A stretch of 64,000 bases of DNA, taken from assembly GCF_030770395.1 (NCBI RefSeq), contig NZ_CP132480.1:1413335-1477334 (forward strand), read 5' to 3'. Positions 45,614 to 54,900 of this stretch are shown here, in pieces (the first letter of the stretch is position 1; each line of letters begins with the position of its first letter). This stretch comes from Telluria beijingensis (GTDB taxonomy: Bacteria > Pseudomonadota > Gammaproteobacteria > Burkholderiales > Burkholderiaceae_D). The position numbers were made by a program, and so were the translations under genes. The notes under the pieces are model-generated. The model had not been told where the DNA came from. It worked only from the letters and a program-made list of their open reading frames with translations, and searched no databases.

Positions 45614-46843
45614 TCACTCGTAGCGCAGGCAGTCGACCGGCAGCAGCCGCGACGCGCGCCGCGCCGGATAGAAGCCGAAGAACACCCCGACCGCGGTCGA
45701 GAACCCGCAGGCCACCAGGATGCCCGACAGGGTGAGATAGACCTCGAAGTCGCCGCCGCCGAAGGCCGTGATCAGCGCCGCGCCGCCGGCCGCGATCGCG
45801 ATCCCGACCAGGCCCCCGGCCAGGCAGATCACCACCGCCTCGGCCAGGAACTGCAGCAGCACGGCGTTGGGCCGGGCCCCGATCGCCATCCGGATGCCGA
45901 TCTCGCGCGTCCTTTCCGTCACCGACACCAGCATGATGTTCATGATGCCGATCCCGCCCACCAGCAGCGAGATCGCGCCGATCAGGCCGAGCAGCAGCGA
46001 GATGCCGGTAGTGATCTTGTTGGTCGTCTCGACGATCGTGTTCAGGTTCTGCACCCTGAAGTCGTCCGGATCGTCGACCCGGATCCGGTGGCGGTCGCGC
46101 AGCACTTCCTTGATGTCTTCGATCGCCTCGTTCATCGACATGTCGGGCCGGCCCTGGGCGTTGATGTAGTGGACGTTCTGCGGGAACGGCGACTTGACCA
46201 GGTGGGCGCTGGCCGCCGTGATCGGCACCAGGATCAGTTCCGACAGCTCGGTGCCGTCGCTCTGGCGGCCCTCGCCGGCCAGCACGCCGACCACCTGGAA
46301 CGACACGTTCTCGATGCGCAGGAAGCGCCCGAGCGGATCGGCGCGGTAGAAGAACTGGTCGGCGACCTTCTGGCCGATCACCACCAGGCGCGCGCTGGCG
46401 CGCACGTCGGCCTCGCCGAACAGCGAGCCCTGGTCGACCTTCCAGTTACGGATCGTGAACATGGCCGGCGTCACGCCGATCACGGTGCTGCTCAGGTTCT
46501 CGCTGCCGGCGCTGACCTTGAAGCTGCCCTGCAGCGCGGGCGCGGCGCCGGTCAGGCTGGGCAGGGCATTCAGGGCCGCCGCGTCGTCCAGGGTCAGCAC
46601 TGCCACCTTGCCTTCGCGGGCGCGCTGGGCCGCGGTGCGATCGCCTCCCGGCATCACGTACACCATATTCGTGCCCAGCATCTCGAGCTGCTTGCCGATG
46701 AAGCGCTGCATGCTGTCGCCCAGCGCCAGCAGCAGCACCACCGAGGCGATGCCGATCACGATGCCGAGCATGGTCAGCGCCGTGCGCAGTCGGTTGGCGG
46801 CCATCGAGCGCAGCGACTCGACCAGGATCTGGATCGGATTCAT
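45614..46843 (-). CDS. MacB-type ABC transporter permease
   Basis: A 409-residue FtsX/MacB-type permease: TM1 near 22-44 (LTMLGIVIGIASVVLLLAL), a large periplasmic domain (about 50-285), then three C-terminal helices (about 287-310, 338-362, 372-395). These proteins do not move substrate through the membrane but couple cytoplasmic ATP hydrolysis to periplasmic conformational change (mechanotransmission), here with a MacA-like adaptor. The ATPase is a separate polypeptide, unlike E. coli MacB where both are fused. It overlaps the ATPase gene by 4 bases. No outer-membrane factor gene is present. Substrate unknown (macrolide, peptide or lipid). Confidence 0.9.
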   Translation of the reverse strand: MNPIQILVESLRSMAANRLRTALTMLGIVIGIASVVLLLALGDSMQRFIGKQLEMLGTNMVYVMPGGDRTAAQRAREGKVAVLTLDDAAALNALPSLTGAAPALQGSFKVSAGSENLSSTVIGVTPAMFTIRNWKVDQGSLFGEADVRASARLVVIGQKVADQFFYRADPLGRFLRIENVSFQVVGVLAGEGRQSDGTELSELILVPITAASAHLVKSPFPQNVHYINAQGRPDMSMNEAIEDIKEVLRDRHRIRVDDPDDFRVQNLNTIVETTNKITTGISLLLGLIGAISLLVGGIGIMNIMLVSVTERTREIGIRMAIGARPNAVLLQFLAEAVVICLAGGLVGIAIAAGGAALITAFGGGDFEVYLTLSGILVACGFSTAVGVFFGFYPARRASRLLPVDCLRYE

Positions 46844-47577
46844 GGCGCGACTCCCGCCTGGCTCGGGGCGAACTGGCGCAGGCCGTCGGCGGCCGGCCCG
46901 TCGTACAGCACCCGGCCATCCTTGAGGCGCACCAGGCGGCGGCTGACGGCCGCGATGTCCGGTTCGTGCGTCACCAGCACGATGGTGATGCCGCGGTCGA
47001 CGTTCAGTTGCCGGAAGCTGTTCATGATGTCGTCGCTGGTCTGGGTGTCGAGATTGCCGGTCGGCTCGTCGGCCAGCAAGAGCGGCGGATCGGTCGCCAG
47101 CGCGCGCGCGATCGCGACGCGCTGCTGCTGGCCGCCCGACAGCTGGTTCGGCGTGCGCGTGGAAAAGCCTCCCAGGCCTACCCGTTCCAGTTCGGCCAGC
47201 GCGCGCTCGTGCGCCTTGCCGCGGCCCACGCCGCCATAGATCAGGGGCAGGGCGACGTTTTCCGCCAGCGACATGCGCTTGATGAGGTTAAAACTCTGGA
47301 ACACGAAGCCGATCTTGCGGTTGCGGATGTCGGCCAGCGCCGGGCGTCCGAGCGTGCGCGTGTCGACGCCGTCGAGCAGGTAAGTGCCGCCGGTCGCCTG
47401 GTCGAGGCAGCCGAGGATGTTCATCAGGGTCGACTTGCCCGAACCCGAGGCGCCCATGATCGAGACGAAGTCGCCCCGTTCCACCACCAGGTCGACGCCG
47501 TGCAGCACCGGGGTCTCGACGCTGCCGCTGACATAGGTCTTGGTGACGCCGCGGATATCGATCAGCGGGCCGGTCAT
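46840..47577 (-). CDS. MacB/LolD-type ABC transporter ATPase
   Basis: A 245-residue ATP-binding subunit. Walker A is GASGSGKST (about 39-47), Q-loop FVFQSFNLI, ABC signature LSGGQQQR (about 144-151), Walker B LLLADEPTGNLD and the switch His in LVTHEPDIA. The sequence class is that of LolD/MacB-type lipid or drug exporters. Its start overlaps the MacA-like stop by 4 bases and its stop overlaps the permease start, giving a tight macA-ATPase-permease operon. Confidence 0.94.
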   Translation of the reverse strand: MTGPLIDIRGVTKTYVSGSVETPVLHGVDLVVERGDFVSIMGASGSGKSTLMNILGCLDQATGGTYLLDGVDTRTLGRPALADIRNRKIGFVFQSFNLIKRMSLAENVALPLIYGGVGRGKAHERALAELERVGLGGFSTRTPNQLSGGQQQRVAIARALATDPPLLLADEPTGNLDTQTSDDIMNSFRQLNVDRGITIVLVTHEPDIAAVSRRLVRLKDGRVLYDGPAADGLRQFAPSQAGVAP

Positions 47578-48791
47578 TGGTTCTCCGGCGCGGCCAGCGC
47601 GCGGGTCACCACGCGGTCGCCCGGTTTCAGGTCGCCCGCCAGCACCTCGGTATAGCGGAAGTTGGACAGGCCGGCGCGGATGTCGACCGGTTGCGGCTGG
47701 TTCATCGCATCGAGTTTATAAATCTTGAACATGCGCGCAGTTTCGCTGGCGCTGCGGAAGGCGACGTCGTCGTCAGGCGTGGCGGCCGGCGCAGGCTTGG
47801 CGGCGACCTGTTTCACGTCCTTGGTGCCTGCCTTGTCCTGCTTGCGTTCGGCCGCCTGCTCTTCTTCGGACAGGCGGAAACGCAGCGCCGTGGTCGGGAT
47901 GCGCAGCACGTCCGCGCGGTTCGCCACCACCAGCCGCACCTGGGCCGTCATGCCGGGCTTGAGCAGTTCGTCCGTGTTGTCGACGTCGAGCACGACGTTA
48001 TAGGTGACGACGTTCTGCACCACGTTCGGCGCCAGGCGGAACTGGCGCATGGTGGCGTTGAATTCGCGGTCGGGATAGGCGTCGACCACGAAGCGCGCCG
48101 GCAGGCCGTCGCGCAGCTGGCCGACGTCGGCTTCCGACACGCTGGTGTCGATCTGCATCTTGGTCAGGTCGTTGGCGATCTGGAACAGGTTCGGCGTGGT
48201 GAACGAGGCCGCCACGGTCTGGCCCAGGTCGATCGTGCGCTTGATGATCACGCCGTCGATCGGCGAGCGGATCACGCTATTGTTCAGGTCCGCGCGCGCG
48301 CGGTCGAGCTGGGCCTGGGCCAGCTTGAGGTTGGCGGCGGCGACGTCCATCTCGCGCCGCGACTGGTCGAGCGCCAGGCTGGAGACGAAGTTCTGCGCCA
48401 CCAGCTGCTCGTTGCGCTGGAAGGTGGCCTGGGTCAGGCGCAGGCTGGCGCGCGCCGAGGCGATATTGGCCTCGGCCTGCGCCACCTGGGCGTTGAAGAT
48501 GGTCGGCTCGAGCTTGAGCAGCACCTGGCCCTTCTTGACCCGGTCGTTGAAGTCGGCATGCAGCTCGGCCACGGTGCCCGAGACCTGCGAACCCACATTG
48601 ATCAGCGCGACCGGGTTGATGGTGCCGGTGGCGGTCACGGTCTGGTTGATGGCGCCGCGGTCGACCGCGGTGCTGCGGTATTTCGACGGCGGCACCACAT
48701 TGTCTTTGGGCTTGAACATTACCGCAGCTATCGCGACGGCGATGAGGATGGCGGTAGCGATGACGATGCGTTTCTTAGTAAAGATTTTCAT
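47574..48791 (-). CDS. MacA-like periplasmic adaptor (HlyD/RND-type membrane fusion protein)
   Basis: A 405-residue adaptor with an N-terminal anchor (about 9-26) and periplasmic body. Lipoyl halves flank a coiled-coil hairpin: TATGTINPVALINVGSQVSG near 55-74 and IRSPIDGVIIKR near 155, with helices at 90-150. Beta-barrel and membrane-proximal domains follow. A charged low-complexity insert near 305-345 (QDKAGTKDVKQV and Pro/Ala-rich) is not usual. The start at 48791 has GGGA upstream. It heads the operon with a separate ATPase and permease and should bridge to a TolC-like channel encoded elsewhere. Confidence 0.92.
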   Translation of the reverse strand: MKIFTKKRIVIATAILIAVAIAAVMFKPKDNVVPPSKYRSTAVDRGAINQTVTATGTINPVALINVGSQVSGTVAELHADFNDRVKKGQVLLKLEPTIFNAQVAQAEANIASARASLRLTQATFQRNEQLVAQNFVSSLALDQSRREMDVAAANLKLAQAQLDRARADLNNSVIRSPIDGVIIKRTIDLGQTVAASFTTPNLFQIANDLTKMQIDTSVSEADVGQLRDGLPARFVVDAYPDREFNATMRQFRLAPNVVQNVVTYNVVLDVDNTDELLKPGMTAQVRLVVANRADVLRIPTTALRFRLSEEEQAAERKQDKAGTKDVKQVAAKPAPAATPDDDVAFRSASETARMFKIYKLDAMNQPQPVDIRAGLSNFRYTEVLAGDLKPGDRVVTRALAAPENQ

Positions 48792-48916
48792 TGGTTCCCA
48801 CTGAAACGGACTGCGACTAAAAAGACGAGTGTGATGCCTCGTTACAAGATTAGCAAATGCAGATTGCATGAACATGGCATGCATATGTGAAATTGAACTC
48901 CCGCTGAGCGGGATAT

Positions 48917-48949
48917 GCTTGGGTCCCCGCCTTCGCGGGGATGACGTTT
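48917..48949 (-). repeat. Dispersed palindromic repeat, single copy upstream of rpiA
   Basis: Reads GCTTGGGTCCCCGCC, TT, CGCGGGGATGACGTTT: the inverted orientation of the family. Unlike the other copies it is unpaired and sits in a promoter region, 62 bases before the rpiA start. Confidence 0.65.
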
Positions 48950-49011
48950 TGGCAGAAAGAGCGCGGCAATCCGCTAAAATGACGGATTCCTTTCTTTCTA
49001 CCAACCGCATC

Positions 49012-49689
49012 ATGACTCAAGACGAACTCAAGCAAGCAGTGGCGCGCGCCGCCATCGACTACGTGGTCGACGGCGAAATCATCGGCGTCGGCACCGGCTC
49101 GACGGCCAACTTCTTCATCGACGAACTGGCGAAAATCAAGGACCGCATCAAGGGCACCGTGGCCTCGTCCGAAGCGACGGCAAGCCGCCTGCGCGGCCAC
49201 GGCATCCCGGTGTTCGACCTGAACGAGGTCGAGTCGATGGCGGTGTACATCGACGGCGCCGACGAGATCGATGCGCAAGGCGCGATGATCAAGGGTGGCG
49301 GCGCGGCGCTCACGCGCGAGAAGATCGTGGCCTCGGTGTCGCAGAAATTCGTGTGCATCGCCGACGGTTCGAAGCTGGTCGACACGCTCGGCAAATTCCC
49401 GCTGCCGGTCGAAGTGATCCCGATGGCGCGCGCCGTCGTGATGCGCAAGCTGGCGGCGCTTGGCGGCCAGCCGAAGCTGCGCCTCAAGCCCGGCACCGAC
49501 CAGCCTTACATCACCGACAACGGCGGTGAGCTGATCGACGTGGCCGGCCTGTCGATCACCGACCCGGTGGCGCTCGAAGAGCAGATCAACCAGATCACCG
49601 GCGTGATCGCCGTGGGCCTGTTCGCCAAGGCCGGCGCCAACGTCTGCCTGCTGGGCACGGCGGAAGGCGTCAAGACCTTGTCGCTCTAG
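49012..49689 (+). CDS. rpiA: Ribose-5-phosphate isomerase A
   Basis: Interconverts ribose-5-phosphate and ribulose-5-phosphate in the pentose phosphate pathway. The 225-residue protein aligns with E. coli RpiA from [10 protein letters not shown], which supports the ATG at 49012 over in-frame ATGs at 48868 and 48979. Active-site segments are GTGSTA, the DGADEID loop, KGGGAAL(T)REK and the phosphate-binding region. It precedes a small lipoprotein gene by 13 bases. Together with zwf and tal in the window it provides pentose phosphate interconversion; no HexR-like site was found here. Confidence 0.97.
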   Translation: MTQDELKQAVARAAIDYVVDGEIIGVGTGSTANFFIDELAKIKDRIKGTVASSEATASRLRGHGIPVFDLNEVESMAVYIDGADEIDAQGAMIKGGGAALTREKIVASVSQKFVCIADGSKLVDTLGKFPLPVEVIPMARAVVMRKLAALGGQPKLRLKPGTDQPYITDNGGELIDVAGLSITDPVALEEQINQITGVIAVGLFAKAGANVCLLGTAEGVKTLSL

Positions 49690-49702
49690 GCGAGGAGCGG
49701 CC

Positions 49703-50011
49703 ATGAAGCGCGCGTGGATCGTGGCGGCGGTGCTGCTGGGCGGCTGTTCGGTATTTGGCAGCCGGGTGGATTTGTCGGAACCGGCAGCGGTGACGGCGCC
49801 GCTTGATGCGGTCGAGATCCAGCGCGTGCCGTTCAAGGTGGGCGTGTCGTCGAACACGGTCGAGCAGCTGGCCAAGGCCGCGGCCTGCACCAGCGCGCAG
49901 GGCGCCGGCCTCATTACGGAGCCGGGGCCGATCGAGGTCTACCGGATGCAGTGCGAAAACGGCAAGGTGTTCATGGCGCGCTGCGAGTTGCGCCAGTGCC
50001 GCAAGATGTAA
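49703..50011 (+). CDS. Small hypothetical lipoprotein
   Basis: A 102-residue predicted lipoprotein; lipobox LGGC gives the lipidated C15. The mature domain has four further cysteines (C62, C84, C93, C98), the last two spaced RCELRQCRKM, which could make disulfides. I recognise no family. It starts 13 bases after rpiA and probably shares its transcript. It ends at an array of imperfect 22-base tandem repeats. Confidence 0.65.
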   Translation: MKRAWIVAAVLLGGCSVFGSRVDLSEPAAVTAPLDAVEIQRVPFKVGVSSNTVEQLAKAAACTSAQGAGLITEPGPIEVYRMQCENGKVFMARCELRQCRKM

Positions 50012-50013
50012 AT

Positions 50014-50090
50014 CCGCGGCCCGACAAGGTCGACCCGCGGCCCAACAACGCGCGACCCGCGGCCCAGAAACCTCATTCACGCAGCCCAAA
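50014..50090 (+). repeat. Imperfect short tandem repeats (about 22-24 bases)
   Basis: CCGCGGCCC recurs three times (near 50014, 50035 and 50057), followed by a degenerate GCAGCCC unit, each with a purine-rich spacer such as GACAAGGTCGA and AACAACGCGCGA. The array lies directly after the lipoprotein gene and before repeat copy 3a. Confidence 0.5.
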
Positions 50091-50122
50091 AACGTCATTC
50101 CCGCGAAGGCGGGAATCCAAGT
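50091..50122 (+). repeat. Dispersed palindromic repeat, copy 3a
   Basis: AACGTCATTCCCGCG, AAGG, CGGGAATCCAAGT: same family, with a GATTCCC/GGGAATC stem. It faces copy 3b in the gap between two convergent genes. Confidence 0.7.
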
Positions 50123-50165
50123 TTGCCAGCGTTCCACTATGTTTGAATCAAGTGGTTTGCTGATG

Positions 50166-50200
50166 CCTTGGATTCCCGCCTGCGCGGGAATGACGTTTTT
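50166..50200 (-). repeat. Dispersed palindromic repeat, copy 3b (inverted)
   Basis: CCTTGGATTCCCGCC, TG, CGCGGGAATGACGTTTTT: inverted partner of 3a, 43 bases apart. It ends in five Ts in the plus direction, which would make it a good rho-independent terminator for the rpiA transcript. Confidence 0.7.
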
Positions 50201-50222
50201 GAGTGCAGTGGTGCTGGGTCGA

Positions 50223-50495
50223 TCAGGCGGTCGGCGGCACGTAACCCATCGCCTGGTCGGCGCCTTCGCCGAAGAAGTGCTTTTCCATCTGCGTCGCCAG
50301 GTATTTGCGCGCGCGGTCGTCGGCCAGGTTCAGGCGATTTTCATTGATCAGCATCGTCTGATGCTTGAGCCATCCCTGCCAGGCCTCTTTCGAGACCGAC
50401 ATGTACAGCTTCTTGCCCATCTCGCCTGGGACCGGCGGGAAATCGAGCCCTTCGGCTTCCTTGTTCAGTTTGATGCAGTGGACGGTGCGGGCCAT
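50223..50495 (-). CDS. yggX: Fe(II)-trafficking / oxidative damage protection protein (YggX)
   Basis: A 90-residue cytosolic protein matching YggX over its length: starts [10 protein letters not shown] with the conserved Cys7, then [17 protein letters not shown], and the C-terminal part [14 protein letters not shown]. YggX protects iron-sulphur proteins from superoxide and aids iron delivery. Its ATG at 50495 lies 38 bases downstream of argA in the same direction, so the two may be co-transcribed. Confidence 0.96.
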   Translation of the reverse strand: MARTVHCIKLNKEAEGLDFPPVPGEMGKKLYMSVSKEAWQGWLKHQTMLINENRLNLADDRARKYLATQMEKHFFGEGADQAMGYVPPTA

Positions 50496-50533
50496 CGTGT
50501 ACTCCTGTGTGCGTTTTCCGGGTAAGACCGCTA

Positions 50534-51856
50534 TTATAAGGTCTTGATCAGTACCTGTGACCGGCGCTGCCAGTTGTACATGTGTTGCCGGTCTTTTGGC
50601 AGATCGTCCACGGTGGCCGGCACGAAGCCGCGCTTCTTGAACCAGTGCGAAGTGCGCGTGGTCAGCACGAACAGCTTGGTCAATCCTGCCGCGCGGGCGC
50701 GGTTTTCCATGTGCTTTAAAATGCGCTCGCCGTCGCCCTGGGTTTGCGCGTCCTGGCTCACCGTCAGGCAGGCCATCTCGCCCATCTTCGCTTCGGGGAA
50801 GGGATACAGCGCCGCGCAGCCGAAGATCACCCCGTCGTGGTCGATCACCGAGAACTGGTCGATCTCGCGCTCGATCAGTTCGCGGCCGCGGTACACCAGG
50901 GTGCCGTCGGCTTCCAGCGGTTCGATGAGCTTGATAATTCCGCCGACGTCCTCAATTGTGGCCTGGCGCAGGCTTTCCAGGTTCTCGTGGCTGATCATGG
51001 TGCCCACGCCGTCGTGGGTGAACACCTCGAGCAGGGCCGAACCGTCCATCTCGTAGGGGATGATGTGGGCGCGGTCGACGCCGGCGTTGCAGGCCTTGAT
51101 CGCGTGCTGCATGTAGAACGCGGCCGGGTCCGAGAGGAATCCGGCCTGCAGCACGGCTTCGGCCATGTGCGACGACAGCTCGCGCAACTCGGCGCCGCCG
51201 GCGTCCGTCATCATCGGCGATTCGGTGATGAAGATCAGCTTGTCGGCATGCAGGGCGATCGCGGCCGACGCGGCCACGTCTTCCATCGTCAGGTTGAAGA
51301 TCTCGCCGGTCGGCGAGAAGCCCAGCGGCGACAGCAGCACCAGGTTGTCCTCGGTCTGCAGGATCGGGTGGATCTTCTCGGCGGCGATCTTGCGGGTGAC
51401 GCCGGTGAGTTCGAAGTCGACGCCGTCGATCACGCCCAGCGGGCGGGCGACCACGAAGTTGCCCGAGACGATGCTGATCTGGGCGTTCGACATCGGCGTG
51501 TTGGGCAAGCCCTGGCTGAAGGCGGCCTCGATGTCGAGGCGCAGTTCGCCGGCGGCTTCCTTGGCGCATTCCAGCGCGGCGGTGTCGGTGATGCGCACCC
51601 CGTCGTGGAAGCGGCCCTCGACGTTACGCAATGCCAGCTGTTCGGCCACCTGCGGCCGCGAACCGTGCACCAGCACGATGCGGATGCCTAGGCCGACCAG
51701 CAGCGACAGGTCTTGCGCCAGCACCGGCAAGGCGCCGGCGGCGACCAGTTCGCCCGGGAAGGCGACCACGAAGGTCTTGCCACCGAACGCATGAATATAC
51801 GGCGCGACCGAGCGCAGCCACTGGACGAATTGGGTAGGAGTTTCCATTTGCCGCAT
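50534..51856 (-). CDS. argA: N-acetylglutamate synthase (amino-acid kinase + GNAT)
   Basis: Makes N-acetyl-L-glutamate from glutamate and acetyl-CoA, the first step of arginine synthesis, and is usually feedback-inhibited by arginine. The 440-residue protein has an N-terminal amino-acid-kinase-like domain (about 15-285; [28 protein letters not shown]) and a C-terminal GNAT domain (about 300-440; [19 protein letters not shown] [26 protein letters not shown]). An ATG three codons in (51847) is equally possible as start. It is divergent from hrpA with only 45 bases between the start codons. Confidence 0.95.
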   Translation of the reverse strand: MRQMETPTQFVQWLRSVAPYIHAFGGKTFVVAFPGELVAAGALPVLAQDLSLLVGLGIRIVLVHGSRPQVAEQLALRNVEGRFHDGVRITDTAALECAKEAAGELRLDIEAAFSQGLPNTPMSNAQISIVSGNFVVARPLGVIDGVDFELTGVTRKIAAEKIHPILQTEDNLVLLSPLGFSPTGEIFNLTMEDVAASAAIALHADKLIFITESPMMTDAGGAELRELSSHMAEAVLQAGFLSDPAAFYMQHAIKACNAGVDRAHIIPYEMDGSALLEVFTHDGVGTMISHENLESLRQATIEDVGGIIKLIEPLEADGTLVYRGRELIEREIDQFSVIDHDGVIFGCAALYPFPEAKMGEMACLTVSQDAQTQGDGERILKHMENRARAAGLTKLFVLTTRTSHWFKKRGFVPATVDDLPKDRQHMYNWQRRSQVLIKTL

Positions 51857-51901
51857 TATAATTCGCTGCGCGTTGTGCGCACCAAATCCTTGTAAAAATC
51901 A

Positions 51902-54900
51902 ATGTCTGAACAGAGTAACAAGCCTTCGCAACAGCCGGCGCGCGAAGCGGGCGCCACCGCCAATGCCAACTCTTCCGAACGTCGTCCCCGTCGTGCACCG
52001 GGCGAACGCGGTGAGTCGCGTCCACGCCAGGAACGCGCGCCGCGCGAAGACGCTCCGGTCGTGCGCAATCCGCTGCCCCCGATTACCTTTCCCGAAGACC
52101 TGCCAGTCTCGGGCCGCCGCGCCGAGATCGCGAAGGCCATCCAGGAAAACCAGGTGGTCATCGTGTCGGGCGAAACCGGTTCGGGCAAGACCACCCAGCT
52201 GCCGAAGATCTGCCTGGAACTGGGCCGCGGCAGCAAGGGTTTGATCGGCCACACGCAGCCGCGCCGTATTGCCGCGTCGTCGACCGCCAAGCGCATCGCC
52301 CAGGAACTCGGTTCGCCGCTGGGCGAGCACGTCGGCTTCAAGGTGCGTTTCAACGACACCCTGCAGAAGGGCGCCTCGGTCAAGTTGATGACCGACGGTA
52401 TCCTGCTGGCCGAAACGCAGACCGATCCGCTGCTGCGCAACTACGACACGATCATCATCGATGAGGCGCATGAGCGCAGCCTGAACATCGACTTCCTGCT
52501 CGGCTACCTCAAGCAGTTGCTGCCGCGGCGTCCGGACCTGAAAGTGATCATCACCTCGGCCACCATCGACGCCGAGCGCTTCGCGCGCCATTTCGCCGCG
52601 AACGACAAACCAGCGCCGGTGATCGAGGTCTCGGGCCGCCTGTACCAGGTCGAGGTGCGCTACCGTCCGATCGACCGCGATCCCGTGACGCCGGGTGTGC
52701 CAAGCGACGCCAGCAAACCCATGCCGAAGGCCCAGGCCGCGCGCGAGAAGCGCGATCTGATGGATGGCGTGGTCGACGCCGTCGATGAGCTTTGTCGCCT
52801 CGGTTCGGGCGACGTGCTGGTGTTCCTGCCGGGCGAACGCGAGATCCGCGACTGTGCCGAGGCGCTGCGCAAGCACCATCCGCCGCATGTCGACATCCTG
52901 CCGCTGTTCGCGCGCCTGTCGGTCGAAGAGCAGGACCGCGTGTTCCGCCCGAGCGGCAACGCGCGCCGCATCGTGCTGGCCACCAACGTGGCCGAAACCT
53001 CCTTGACCGTGCCGGGCATCCGCTACGTGGTCGATACCGGCCTGGCGCGCGTAAAACGCTACAGTTTCAGGAACAAGGTCGAGCAGTTGCAGGTCGAGCC
53101 GATCGCGCAGTCGGCGGCCAACCAGCGCGCCGGCCGTTGCGGCCGCGTGGCCGATGGCGTCTGCATCCGCCTGTTCGAGGAAGACGATTTTCAAAAGCGG
53201 CCGAAGTTCACCGAACCGGAAATCCTGCGCTCATCGCTGGCGGCCGTCATCCTGCGCATGAAGTCGCTGCGCCTGACGGACGTCGAGACCTTCCCCTTCA
53301 TCGAGGCGCCGCAAGGCCGCGCGATCGCTGACGGCTACCAGCTGCTGCAGGAAGTCGGCGCGGTCGACGACGACAACGAGCTCACGCCATTGGGCCGCAA
53401 ACTGGCCAAGCTGCCGCTCGACCCGCGCGTGGGCCGCATGATCCTGGCCGCGCTGGACAACCACTGCTTGAGCGAGATGCTGATCGTGGCCTCGGCCCTG
53501 TCGACGCAGGATCCGCGCGACCGCCCGATCGAGTACCAGCAGCAGGCCGACGAGAAGCACAAGAAATTCGCGGACGAGAAATCCGAGTTCCTCAGCTACC
53601 TGAAGATCTGGGCCTGGTTCGAGGACGCGATCGCGCACAAGAAGACCAATCGCCAGCTGCAGGACAACTGCCGCGCCAACTTCCTGTCGCAGCTGCGCCT
53701 GCGCGAGTGGCGCGATGTGCACTCGCAGCTGCTCACCATCGTGCGCGAGCAGGGCTGGCGCCTGAACGAGTCCCCCGCCACCTACGAGCAACTGCACCTG
53801 GCGCTGCTGACCGGCTTGCTGGGCAATATCGGCTTCAAGTCCGAGGACGAGCAGGGCGGCGTGTATCTTGGCGCGCGCGGCATCAAGTTCCACATCTGGC
53901 CCGGTTCGACGCTGGGCAAGAAGGCGGGGCGCTGGGTCATGGCGGCCGAGCTGGTCGAGACCACGCGCCTGTACGCGCGCACGATCGCCCAGATCCAGCC
54001 CGAGTGGGTGGAGAAGATCGGGGGCCACCTGCTGAAGAAATCCTGGGGCGAGCCGCGCTGGGAAAAGAAGCAGGCGCAAGTGACGGCGCTCGAGCGCGCG
54101 ACCTTGTACGGCATCGTCATCTATGGCGGGCGGCGCATCAACTACGGCCAGCGCAACCCGGTTGAAGCGCGCGAGATCTTCATCCGCGACGCGCTGGTGG
54201 CGGGCGACTACGAGACGCGGCTGCCGTTCTACATCCACAACCACAAGCTGGTGAAGGACATCGAGAACCTCGAGCACAAGTCGCGCCGCCAGGACGTGCT
54301 GGTCGACGACCAGCTGATCGCGGCCTTCTACGACAACGAGATCCCGCACGACATCGTGAATGGCGCCGGTTTCGAGAAGTGGTACAAGGACCAGGCGCGC
54401 GACAATCCGAAGCTGCTCTATCTGAACCGCGAAGAACTGATGCGGCACGAGGCGGCCGGCGTCACCACCGAGCTGTTCCCGAAGACGATGGTCGTGACCG
54501 GCATCGAGATGGGCCTGACGTACCACTTCGAGCCGGGCAGCGTGCGCGATGGCGTCACGCTCGCGGTGCCGCTGTTCGCGCTGAACCAGATTCCCCAGGA
54601 GCGGCCGGCCTGGCTGGTGCCGGGCATGATCAAGGAAAAGGTGCACCTGCTGCTGAAATCCCTGCCGCAGAAGCTGCGCCGCCACTGCGTGCCGCTGCCC
54701 GAGTATGCGGCGAAGTTCGTCGACCGCATCCATGCGGCGAACGCCTTCGGGCGCGGCGACCTGGTCGACGTGCTGATCATGGACGTGCGCGCGCAGACCG
54801 GCGTGGCGGTGAAGACGGCCGACTTCAAGCTCGAGACCCTGCCTGCCCACATGTCCATGAACTTCAAGGTCATCGACGAGCATGGCCGCCAGCTGGAGAT

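Noticed and set aside
48868..49011. N-terminal extension of rpiA by 48 codons
   Set aside because: The extension translates the dispersed repeat ([10 protein letters not shown]) and is not in RpiA proteins; the ATG at 49012 fits.
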